Source of the DNA: Mycobacterium colombiense
GTDB lineage: Bacteria > Actinomycetota > Actinomycetes > Mycobacteriales > Mycobacteriaceae
Direction of reading: 5' to 3'
Assembly: GCF_003284935.1 (NCBI RefSeq)
Contig: NZ_QMEV01000032.1
Location: forward strand, 1-58,746
DNA length: 58,746 nt
Under the pieces are notes generated by a model. It had not been told where the DNA came from. It saw nothing but the letters and a program-made list of their open reading frames with translations, and searched no databases. Position 1 is the first letter of the stretch. Each line of letters opens with the position of its first letter. Position numbers and translations under genes: made by a program. This document shows, in pieces, positions 29,370 through 38,227 of this stretch.

Positions 29370-30369
29370 GCCACCGTTGTCGATGAAACCGACCGGCTGG
29401 TTCCAGGTCGCCTGGTCCGGCGAGATCGGCGTCGGCGACGTGCACACAATGAAGTACTTCGACCAGGAGATGGTCGCCTGGCGCGCCGAATCCGGCGAGC
29501 TCACCGTGATGAACGCCTACTGCGAGCACCTGGGCGCACACCTGGGGTACGGCGGCACGGTCGTCGGCGAGGTGCTGCAGTGCCCGTTCCACGGATGGCA
29601 GTGGAGCCACGAGGGCCGCAATGTCTGCATCCCGTACCAGGACCGGCCCAACCGAGGCCGCCGCATTCGCACCTACCCGGTGGTCGAGCGCAACGCCTCG
29701 GTCTACATCTGGCATGACCTGGACGGCCGCGAACCCTACTTCGACGCGCCGGACGTGTTCGCCGCGTTCGGGGACGGCAGCAGCGCGGACGACTACTACC
29801 CGCAACAGCGGCTGTATCGCGAAAGGCTGGAACTGCACCCGCAATACGTGCTGGAGAACGGGGTGGACTTCGCGCACTTCAAGTTCGTGCACAACACCCC
29901 GATCGTCCCGGTGTTCACCCGCCACGACTTCGCCGAGCCGGTGTCCTACGTCGACTTCACCATCACCTTCGAGGGCGACGACGGGCAGAAGATCGAGGAC
30001 GTCAACAGCGGCGTGCAGGCCATCAACGGCGGACTGGGCATCGCGGTGACAAAGAGCTGGGGCATGATCGACAACCGCACCATCTCGGCGATCACGCCGA
30101 TCGACGAGTTCACCTCCGACGTGCGTTTCATGGTCTACATCGGCCGAACGCCGCACAAAGACCCCGCCCGCGCGGCCGCCAAGGCGGACGAATTCGGCCG
30201 CGAGGTCATCCGCCAGTTCGAGCAGGACATCGAGATCTGGCGCCACCAGCGCTATTCGGATCCGCCCGCGCTCGCCCCCGACGAGTACGAAGGCTTCACC
30301 GCAATTCGCAAGTGGGCCAAGCAGTTCTATCCCGAGGCGTTCGCAACGCAGGAAGGCTCCAGGCAATGA
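29362..30369 (+). CDS. Rieske non-heme iron oxygenase alpha subunit (KshA-like)
   Basis: This is a 335-residue terminal oxygenase. The Rieske [2Fe-2S] ligands are C54-H56 (CEHLGAHLG) and C74-H77 (CPFHGW). The mononuclear iron site is seen in NGVDFAHFKFVH (N166, D169, H172, H177), with an acidic ligand expected near FEQDIEIW. The layout resembles KshA, the 3-ketosteroid 9-alpha-hydroxylase oxygenase, so a steroid-like or other bulky substrate is plausible but unproven. It needs an electron donor; the reductase at 27501 is the nearest. The stop overlaps the next ATG (ATGA). Confidence 0.92.
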   Translation: MAKPPLSMKPTGWFQVAWSGEIGVGDVHTMKYFDQEMVAWRAESGELTVMNAYCEHLGAHLGYGGTVVGEVLQCPFHGWQWSHEGRNVCIPYQDRPNRGRRIRTYPVVERNASVYIWHDLDGREPYFDAPDVFAAFGDGSSADDYYPQQRLYRERLELHPQYVLENGVDFAHFKFVHNTPIVPVFTRHDFAEPVSYVDFTITFEGDDGQKIEDVNSGVQAINGGLGIAVTKSWGMIDNRTISAITPIDEFTSDVRFMVYIGRTPHKDPARAAAKADEFGREVIRQFEQDIEIWRHQRYSDPPALAPDEYEGFTAIRKWAKQFYPEAFATQEGSRQ

Positions 30370-31448
30370 GCACAGCACCGGTACGCGTCTTTCAGGTCGG
30401 AAGCGGCAACGTCGGCACCGAAATGATCAAGCGGATCGCCACCCAGCCCGACATCGAACTCATTGGCGTGCACTGCTATTCGCCGGAGAAAGTCGGCAAG
30501 GATACCGGCGAGTTCGCCGGCCTGGCGCCCAACGGGGTGGCCTTCACCGGGACGGTCGAGGAGATCATCGCCGCCAAGCCCGACGTGCTGACCTTTCACG
30601 GGGTGTTCCCCGACGAGGACCTCTACGTCAGGGTGCTCGAGGCCGGCATCAACATCGTCACCACCGCCGACTGGATCACCGGCTGGCACCGCGACAGGAA
30701 CCACCCGCACCCGTCGGGCAAGCCGGTGACCGAGCTGTTGGCCGAGGCCGCCGAAAAGGGTGGCGCGACCTTCTACGGCACCGGCATGAACCCCGGGCTG
30801 AATCAGATTCTGGGCGTAGTGTGCTCGGCCGACGTCGCCGACATTGAGAACGTGACCACCATCGAGTCCGTCGACGTGTCATGCCACCACTCCAAGGACA
30901 CCTGGATCGAGGTGGGTTACGGCCAGCCGGTCGACGACCCCGAAATCCCCTCGAAGCTCGAGAAGTACACGCGCGTCTTCGCCGACAGCGTGTACATGAT
31001 GGCCGACTGTTTCGACCTGACGCTCGACGAGGTCACGTTCAGCTACGAGCTGGGCGCGTGCACCAAGGACGTCGACCTGGGCTGGTACACGTTGCCCAAG
31101 GGTTCGCTGGGTGGTAACTACATCAAGTACCAGGGCATGGTCGACGGCGTGCCGCGGGTGGAGACGCACCTGGAATGGCAGATGACCCCGCACACCGACC
31201 CGAGCTGGAACATCAAGGGCTGCTACATCACTCAGATCAAGGGCGATCCCTGCATCTACAACAAACACATGATCTTCCCGAAGCCCGGCGTCGACCTGTC
31301 CAACCCGGACAACTTCGCCTCGATCGGCATGACCGTCACCGGCATGCCCGCGCTGGCCTCGATCAAGTCGGTGGTGGCGGCGCCGCCGGGACTGATCACC
31401 AGCGCCGACCTGCCGCTGCGCGGTTTCGCCGGGCGGTTCAAGACGTAG
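30366..31448 (+). CDS. DapB-like NAD(P)-dependent dehydrogenase of unknown substrate
   Basis: This is a 360-residue protein with an N-terminal Rossmann domain of the dihydrodipicolinate reductase type (VRVFQVGSGNVGTEMIKRI) and a larger C-terminal domain. Databases often label such proteins as amine dehydrogenase-like, after 2,4-diaminopentanoate dehydrogenase. True DapB is elsewhere in this window (33613). ATG 30366 overlaps the Rieske stop, so the two proteins are made together and probably act on successive intermediates. Assignment beyond an oxidoreductase is inference. Confidence 0.85.
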   Translation: MSTAPVRVFQVGSGNVGTEMIKRIATQPDIELIGVHCYSPEKVGKDTGEFAGLAPNGVAFTGTVEEIIAAKPDVLTFHGVFPDEDLYVRVLEAGINIVTTADWITGWHRDRNHPHPSGKPVTELLAEAAEKGGATFYGTGMNPGLNQILGVVCSADVADIENVTTIESVDVSCHHSKDTWIEVGYGQPVDDPEIPSKLEKYTRVFADSVYMMADCFDLTLDEVTFSYELGACTKDVDLGWYTLPKGSLGGNYIKYQGMVDGVPRVETHLEWQMTPHTDPSWNIKGCYITQIKGDPCIYNKHMIFPKPGVDLSNPDNFASIGMTVTGMPALASIKSVVAAPPGLITSADLPLRGFAGRFKT

Positions 31449-31453
31449 GCCGG

Positions 31454-32812
31454 TCACGGCGACGCACCGTCGTCGAAGAGGCGTTCGGGATGGTGAAAGT
31501 CGTTGGTGCGCACGCCGCGATCCAGCTGTGGCGGCGGGATCCACGCCGTACGGCCCTGGGAGGTTTTGCGTGTCCGCCAGCCTCGTGCGGCCAGCTTGTG
31601 ATGCGCCGCGCATGCGAACGTGAGGTTGTTCGCGTCCGTCGCGCCGCCGGCGGCCCACTCGTCGCAATGATGCACTTCGCACCAATAGCCGGGCGCGTCG
31701 CAGCCAGGGTGGGTGCAGCCGCGGTCGTGCGCGTACAAGACGATGCGCTGATCCGGTGTCGCGATGCGCCGCGACCGGCCGAGATACAGCGGGCGGCGCG
31801 AGTGATCGTCGAACACGGCCAGGTAGTGGTAGGCGTGGCGGGCCATCCGGATCACATCGCGCATCGGCAGCAGGGTTCCGCCTCCGGTCACCGCGCACCC
31901 TCCGCCCGACGTCAGCTCCTGCAGGGTGGTCGACACGATGACGGTCACGGGTAATCCGTTGTGCTGACCGAGTTTCGGGTCACCCAGCTGACCGCGCACC
32001 AGGGCGTTGAGGGCATCGTGCCGGCGCTGCGCCGGAGTGCGCATATCGCGCCGGGCGCGCTCGTCATCGGGTTCTCCTGCGACGCAAGGTGTTTCATCGT
32101 CGGGGTTGCACATCCCGGGGGCGGCGAAGCGGGACAGCCAGGCGTCGAGGTTCGCGCGCAGCTCGGGTGAGGCGATCAGCTTCGCGACGCTCATGCCGTC
32201 GGGCCGTTGGCCGCACCAGGTGAAGCCACGCTGGCGTGCCCGGTCGGCGTCGGAGAACGTTCCGTCGGGATTGATCCGCAGGGCGCACTGGTGCGCGATC
32301 TTCTGCAGCTGATCGGGACGCAGCTGCCGGGCCTGGCCGGCCAGGAATCACTCGGCGCTGTCCACCGTGGCGGCGGGGACGGCATCCGGGAGATCCCGGA
32401 TGAACGTTTGGATGACACGCAGGTGCTGGCCGTCGAGCAGCCCCTCCCGCCACGCCGCGGCCGTAGCCGGCAATGGGGGCGGCAGCTCCTGGCCGGTGAG
32501 GGTCAAGCGCGGAGACAGCTCGGTGGCGTCGCGAAGCCGGCGGGACGCCTCGGCGTAGCTGATCCGCAGCCAGTCGGCGACCACTTTGTGCACCGGACCG
32601 CCGATGTCGGCGGAATCTTCTTTGGCCAACCCCGCGATCACGTCGTGGCTGACCGCGATCTGTCGCCGGCGCGAGGCCTCCATCCGCTCGAGCACGCGCA
32701 GCCGCACGGCCGGGCTCAGCACGTCGAGGTTCAGCCCGCGGATCGCCGCGTCGGCGGCGTCCTGCGCGTCCAGGGCGGCCAACACCTCCGCCGGCGCCTC
32801 GATCGAATGCAT
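31454..32812 (-). pseudogene. DUF222 / HNH endonuclease (13E12-family), interrupted by an in-frame stop
   Basis: One frame of 453 codons runs from ATG 32812 to 31454 and is interrupted only by TGA at codon 155 (32350-32348). Upstream is DUF222 sequence (MHSIEAPAEVLAALDAQDAAD). Downstream in the same frame are FLAGQARQLRPDQLQKIA, more DUF222, and an HNH nuclease motif CTHPGCDAPGYWCEVHHCDEW with later N and HH. Changing one base (for example TGA from CGA) restores the full protein. A restart at ATG 32194 would give a 246-residue HNH fragment. The family is the 13E12 repeat group, often multicopy in mycobacteria. Confidence 0.88.
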
Positions 32813-32818
32813 GTTCGA
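32803..32818. promoter_or_regulatory. LexA (SOS) box over the HNH gene start
   Basis: TCGAATGCATGTTCGA differs by one base from the mycobacterial SOS consensus TCGAAC-N4-GTTCGA. It spans the ATG (32812-32810) and the predicted transcription start, so LexA binding would block transcription. Confidence 0.65.
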
Positions 32819-32824
32819 ATGTTA
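32819..32824 (-). promoter_or_regulatory. -10 element of the DUF222/HNH gene
   Basis: TAACAT on the minus strand ends six bases before ATG 32812 and abuts the SOS box, fitting a leaderless, LexA-repressed promoter. Confidence 0.45.
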
Positions 32825-32974
32825 TGCGGGCGGGGCTAGAAGGGAAACGGACTGTCGCGGCAGCTGTGGATGGATCCCGGACTGTGGACAACTCACCCCG
32901 GTCCGGCGGTCCGATGACGCAACTTCGAGGCGATTTGCAGGCGTTTTTCGGGGCAGCGCCGCGGGTAATCACCC

Positions 32975-34350
<1,376 letters not shown>

Positions 34351-34362
34351 CCTGACTCTGCC

Positions 34363-34818
34363 ATGACCAAAGCGCTGCGCACCCAATTGCTCGTGGCCTT
34401 CATGTGCGTCGCGCTGTTGGTGTACTTCGTGCTGTTGGGGCGGGTGGCCGTCGCGATGATCGGCTCCGGGCGGGCCGCCGCCGTCGGCCTCGGAGTGGCC
34501 GTGTTGATCTTGCCCGTGATCGGACTGTGGGCGATGATCGCCACGCTGCGCGCCGGATTCGCGCACCAGAAGCTGGCCAGGCTGATCGCTGCCGACGGAA
34601 TGGAACTGGACACCAGCGCGCTGCCGCGCCGGCCGTCGGGGCGCATCCAGCGCGACGCGGCCGACGAACTGTTCGCCGCGGTACGCACCGAAGTGCAGGA
34701 CCACCCCGACGACTGGCGGCGCTGGTATCGGCTGGCCCGCGCCTATGACTACGCCGGGGATCGTCGCCGCGCGCGCGAGGCGATGAAGACCGCGGTCGAC
34801 CTGCAGGGGCGCCGGTGA
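34363..34818 (+). CDS. Conserved membrane protein (Rv2772c-like)
   Basis: This is a 151-residue protein with two N-terminal membrane segments (LLVAFMCVALLVYFVLL and AAAVGLGVAVLILPVIGLWAMI). The soluble C-terminal half has the tetratricopeptide-like stretch DDWRRWYRLARAYDYAGDRRRAREAMKTA. It is probably a small anchored adaptor; the function is unknown. It starts 12 bases after dapB, and its stop overlaps the GTG of the next gene. Confidence 0.85.
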   Translation: MTKALRTQLLVAFMCVALLVYFVLLGRVAVAMIGSGRAAAVGLGVAVLILPVIGLWAMIATLRAGFAHQKLARLIAADGMELDTSALPRRPSGRIQRDAADELFAAVRTEVQDHPDDWRRWYRLARAYDYAGDRRRAREAMKTAVDLQGRR

Positions 34819-35282
34819 GCGAAGCGCCGCGCAAGACGCTGCTGGTCGTGCACCACACGCCGTCGCCGCACACTCACGAGATGTTCGAGGCGGTGGTCTC
34901 CGGTGCCACCGACCCCGACATCGAGGGCGTGGAGGTGCTGCGACGCCCGGCGCTGACGGTGTCGCCGGCCGAGATGCTGGCCGCGGACGGTTACCTGCTG
35001 GGCAGCCCCGCGAACCTCGGATACATTTCGGGCGCCCTCAAGCACGCATTCGACTGCGCCTATTACCAATTGCTCGACTCCACTCGCGGGCGGCCGTTCG
35101 GACTGTACCTGCACGGCAACGAGGGCACCGAGGGTGCCGAGCGCGCCGTCGATACCATCACCACCGGGCTGGGCTGGTCCAAAGCCGCTGCGACCGTTGT
35201 GGTTTCGGGCAAGCCGAGCAAGGACGAGCTGCAAGCGTGCTGGGAGCTGGGGGCGACGGTCGCCGCGCAGTTGATGGACTAG
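34815..35282 (+). CDS. Flavodoxin-like NAD(P)H-dependent oxidoreductase (Rv2771c-like)
   Basis: This is a 155-residue flavodoxin-fold protein: LLVVHHTPSPHTHEMFEAVVSGA (phosphate-binding region), GYLLGSPANLGYISGALKHAFD (flavin loop) and GLYLHGNEGTEGA. It likely binds FMN and reduces quinones or other small acceptors. GTG 34815 overlaps the upstream stop by four bases. The stop overlaps the convergent membrane-protein gene by four bases. Confidence 0.87.
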   Translation: MSEAPRKTLLVVHHTPSPHTHEMFEAVVSGATDPDIEGVEVLRRPALTVSPAEMLAADGYLLGSPANLGYISGALKHAFDCAYYQLLDSTRGRPFGLYLHGNEGTEGAERAVDTITTGLGWSKAAATVVVSGKPSKDELQACWELGATVAAQLMD

Positions 35283-35779
35283 CCGACGCCCGTTTCCCGA
35301 CGGACTGATCCGGTCGCGGCGTATCCCAACGCCCCCACGAGGACGGCGAACTTGATCGACGCGGCGACCCGTGCGCGCCGGGCATGCACACCGACGCGTG
35401 TCCGGCGCAACACCCTCAGCAGCGAGACTCCCTCCACCGCGTCGCCGGCGACGGCGATGAGCACCGCGGCGGGCACGACAGCCGGGTGTCCACGCCGCCG
35501 GCGTGCGCGGTCCACCAGTAGCGCCGTCAACACGCCGTAGGTCGCCATGTAGCCGAAGTCGAGCCACAGCGACAGGCGCGCCGCGCGCTGACCATCGCTG
35601 CCCCACCGGGTCATGATGTCTTCGGCTCGGGGCGCGCTACCGGCCAACTCGAATGCGATGATCCCCGGCCCGCCGCTGCGGCGCATACGACGTTCCAGCA
35701 CGAGCATCACCGCCGTGTAGCCGAGGAAGGAGACGGCGGCGGCCGCGAGGCGGCTGTTCGCTGTGCGCTTGTTCACCAC
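35279..35779 (-). CDS. Hypothetical integral membrane protein
   Basis: This is a 166-residue protein with about four predicted membrane segments (AAAAVSFLGYTAVMLVLE, LWLDFGYMATYGVLTALLV, VVPAAVLIAVAGDAVEGVSLL, IKFAVLVGALGYAA) separated by Arg-rich loops. I recognise no family. Either GTG 35779 or GTG 35776 could start it. The 42 bases between its start and the thioesterase stop suggest it may be co-transcribed with that gene. Confidence 0.65.
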   Translation of the reverse strand: MVNKRTANSRLAAAAVSFLGYTAVMLVLERRMRRSGGPGIIAFELAGSAPRAEDIMTRWGSDGQRAARLSLWLDFGYMATYGVLTALLVDRARRRRGHPAVVPAAVLIAVAGDAVEGVSLLRVLRRTRVGVHARRARVAASIKFAVLVGALGYAATGSVRRETGVG

Positions 35780-35821
35780 TGAAGGCTCCCGCGAAACGGC
35801 TCGCGAGTCCAGGGTGCCCGC

Positions 35822-36655
35822 CTAGGTGTGGGTCGGCTGGAACGCGCCGGCGGGCTGGGCCACCGCCAGTGCGGAGCTGGTGCCGAGCGGGCCGTGCTGG
35901 TCGAACAGCGTCGCGGCGCCGGTGGCGACACCGGCCGTGCCGTAGTGGCTCTGCGCGGCCAGCCCGACGAATTCGCCCTCGGGCAGCCGGCTCGCCGTGA
36001 CGGTGTAGTCGGCGTTGATGTACCGCAATCCGCTTGTGCCCCAATGCGTGAGCGAGCTGGTGATGTCGCCGACGAACGCCAGGCGGGTGAACGGCGTCAG
36101 GGCGTGGCCGTGCACCATCGGGCGAAACACCCTCGCCCACGCGAACTTCTGGGCATGGGACTGCTCCCACTCGCCGGCGGCGATGCCGGGGCTGCCTTCG
36201 AACGTCGCCCCGTATCCCCAGATATGGAACGGCATGTCGGTGGGAAAGCCGTCGTAGGACGCCGGCAGCGGCGGCATTTCGACCGGAAACGACCACACCT
36301 GGCCTTCGGGATGCTCGCCGCGGCGCAGGAACAGCGCGCTGGCGCGCGCCACGATCGTGTCGCGCTGAATCAGGGCGGCATCGACCAGCCTGATCCGCCG
36401 GCCCTCCCGCTGGACCGAGGTCCGGATCTGCACTGGCAGCAGCAGCGCCGGCCGGATCAGGTCGACGGTCAGACGGGCGGGCTGGAACTCGGGATCAATG
36501 CCCGATCGCTCTATGCCCCAACCCAACAGCCCCCCGACGATCTGGCCGCCCATCGCCGCGCCCCACGGGCCTTGCGTCATCGCACCCGGAACATAGGAGT
36601 CGCCGTCTACAGTGAAAAACGCCTCGGGCATGATGGCGGAATCCTCGATCGTCAC
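35822..36655 (-). CDS. Acyl-CoA thioesterase (TesB-like double hotdog)
   Basis: This is a 277-residue protein of the acyl-CoA thioesterase group. The N-terminal hotdog starts MPEAFFTVDGDSYVPGAMTQGPWGAAMGGQIVG, and a second hotdog carries HGHALTPFTRLAFVGDITSSLTHWG and YINADYTVTASRLPEGEFVGL. GTG 36655 (VTIEDSAIMPEAFF) is my choice; ATG 36631 is possible and has GAGG 11 bases upstream. It is divergent from the CoA ligase with only 39 bases between, so the two opposite enzymes (CoA release and CoA ligation) likely share regulation. Confidence 0.85.
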   Translation of the reverse strand: MTIEDSAIMPEAFFTVDGDSYVPGAMTQGPWGAAMGGQIVGGLLGWGIERSGIDPEFQPARLTVDLIRPALLLPVQIRTSVQREGRRIRLVDAALIQRDTIVARASALFLRRGEHPEGQVWSFPVEMPPLPASYDGFPTDMPFHIWGYGATFEGSPGIAAGEWEQSHAQKFAWARVFRPMVHGHALTPFTRLAFVGDITSSLTHWGTSGLRYINADYTVTASRLPEGEFVGLAAQSHYGTAGVATGAATLFDQHGPLGTSSALAVAQPAGAFQPTHT

Positions 36656-36694
36656 CGCTATCACGATAGGGCAGCAGGATAGTAAGGACCGGGC

Positions 36695-38227
36695 ATGCCT
36701 CCAGTGATCGAAATTCCGCGCGGCGCCAACCCGTTCCCGATGACCGGTGTGTCCCGCGGCCCCGACGGCATACCGCGCTACGATGCGCTCCCGGCCACCC
36801 TGCTCGACATGCTCGCCGAACACGTCGACGCGCGGCCGGACGCCGAGGCCCTGGTCGAGCTGGGCGGCGGCCGGCTGACCTACCGGCAGCTCTGGGACGG
36901 TGCGGCGCGAGTCGCCGGCGGGCTGCGCGATGGCGGCCTGCGGCGCGGCGACCGGGTCGCGGTGCGCTACCCCGCCGGCCTCGACTGGGCGCTGGCCTTC
37001 TGGGGCATCGTGATGGCCGGTGGCGTTGCGGTGGCGGTCAATACGCGCTCGGCGCGGCCGGAGGTCGAGTTCGTCCTGTCCGACTCCGGGGCCCGGGTGG
37101 ATCTGGCGCCCGACGCGCCGCTGCCCGACGGTCACCCGTACGTCACCGACCAACTGGACCACGCCGACACGGCCGCGCTGTTCTACACCTCGGGTACCAC
37201 CGGCCACCCCAAGGGCGTGCCGACCACGCACGAGGCATTTCTGACCAACACCGAGAACGCGATCCGCTGCCTGCAACAGCCGCGGGACCTCGGCGAGGCG
37301 ATGCGCACGCTGATCTCGGTGCCGTTGTTCCACGTGACCGGTTGCAACACCCAGCTTCTGACCGCCGCCCGGCTCGGTGGCGCGTCGGTGATCATGCCCG
37401 CGCTGAACGTGGACGCGCTGCTCACCACGCTGACCGCCGAGCGCATCTCGATCCTGGTAACGGTCCCGGCGATCTATTCGCTGTTGTTGCGCCACAAGGA
37501 ATTTGCCGCACTCGACACGTCGGGCGTGCGGTGGGTGGGCTACGGCGGTGCCCCGATCGCGCCGTCGCTGGTGCGGTCGGTGAAGAACGCGTTCGCCCAG
37601 GCCACGGTGTTCAACGGCTATGGCATGACGGAGACGGCATCGCTGATGACCGTGCTGCCCGACGCCGAGGCCGTCGAGCACGCCGACTCCGTCGGGTACG
37701 CGGTGCCCTCGGTCGACCTCGGTGTGATCCCGTTCGGCGACGACCCCGGCGAGGGCGAGCTCGTGGCGCGCGGCGCCAACGTGACCACCGGCTACTGGAA
37801 CCGGCCCGAGGCCACCGCCACCACCTTCGCGGACGGCTGGCTGCACACCGGCGACGTGGTGCGCGTCGACGACGCGGACCGGGTGCACATCGTCGACCGG
37901 CTCAAGGACATCATCAACCGCGGCGGTGAGAACGTCTCCAGCGTCGAGGTGGAGGCCGTGCTGCTGGCCGCGCCCCACGTGGCCGACGCCTGCGTGCTCG
38001 GGGTTTCCGACGAAGTCATGGGGGAGAAGGTCGGGGCGGTGCTGTTCGGCGGCGACGACGAGATCGACGTGCCGGCGGTGCTCGACCACTGCCGCGCCCA
38101 GCTGGCCGATTACAAAGTGCCGCAATACGTCACCGTGGTCGACACCGCGCTGCCGCGCAATGCCGGCGGCAAGCTGCTCAAGGCCAGACTCCGTGAGCAG
38201 GTTCAGTGGGGCGAGCCGCTGCGATGA
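36695..38227 (+). CDS. AMP-forming acyl-CoA synthetase (FadD-type)
   Basis: This is a 510-residue adenylate-forming enzyme that activates a carboxylic acid to its CoA thioester. Motifs are the P-loop YTSGTTGHPKGVPTTH (A3), NGYGMTETAS (A5), GWLHTGDVVRVD (A7), RLKDIINRGGENVSS (A8) and the catalytic Lys in AGGKLLKARLR. AAGGA precedes ATG 36695. The stop overlaps the ATG of the carboxylase gene, so the ligase product is probably the carboxylase substrate. Confidence 0.93.
   Translation: MPPVIEIPRGANPFPMTGVSRGPDGIPRYDALPATLLDMLAEHVDARPDAEALVELGGGRLTYRQLWDGAARVAGGLRDGGLRRGDRVAVRYPAGLDWALAFWGIVMAGGVAVAVNTRSARPEVEFVLSDSGARVDLAPDAPLPDGHPYVTDQLDHADTAALFYTSGTTGHPKGVPTTHEAFLTNTENAIRCLQQPRDLGEAMRTLISVPLFHVTGCNTQLLTAARLGGASVIMPALNVDALLTTLTAERISILVTVPAIYSLLLRHKEFAALDTSGVRWVGYGGAPIAPSLVRSVKNAFAQATVFNGYGMTETASLMTVLPDAEAVEHADSVGYAVPSVDLGVIPFGDDPGEGELVARGANVTTGYWNRPEATATTFADGWLHTGDVVRVDDADRVHIVDRLKDIINRGGENVSSVEVEAVLLAAPHVADACVLGVSDEVMGEKVGAVLFGGDDEIDVPAVLDHCRAQLADYKVPQYVTVVDTALPRNAGGKLLKARLREQVQWGEPLR

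Noticed and set aside
30366..31448. A second dapB
   Set aside because: It shares only the Rossmann part; the [11 protein letters not shown] motif of true DapB is missing, and a genuine dapB lies at 33613.
35822..38125. One 767-codon minus-strand protein covering the thioesterase and more
   Set aside because: Only the C-terminal part up to 36655 resembles a thioesterase; the rest is a shadow of the CoA ligase gene.
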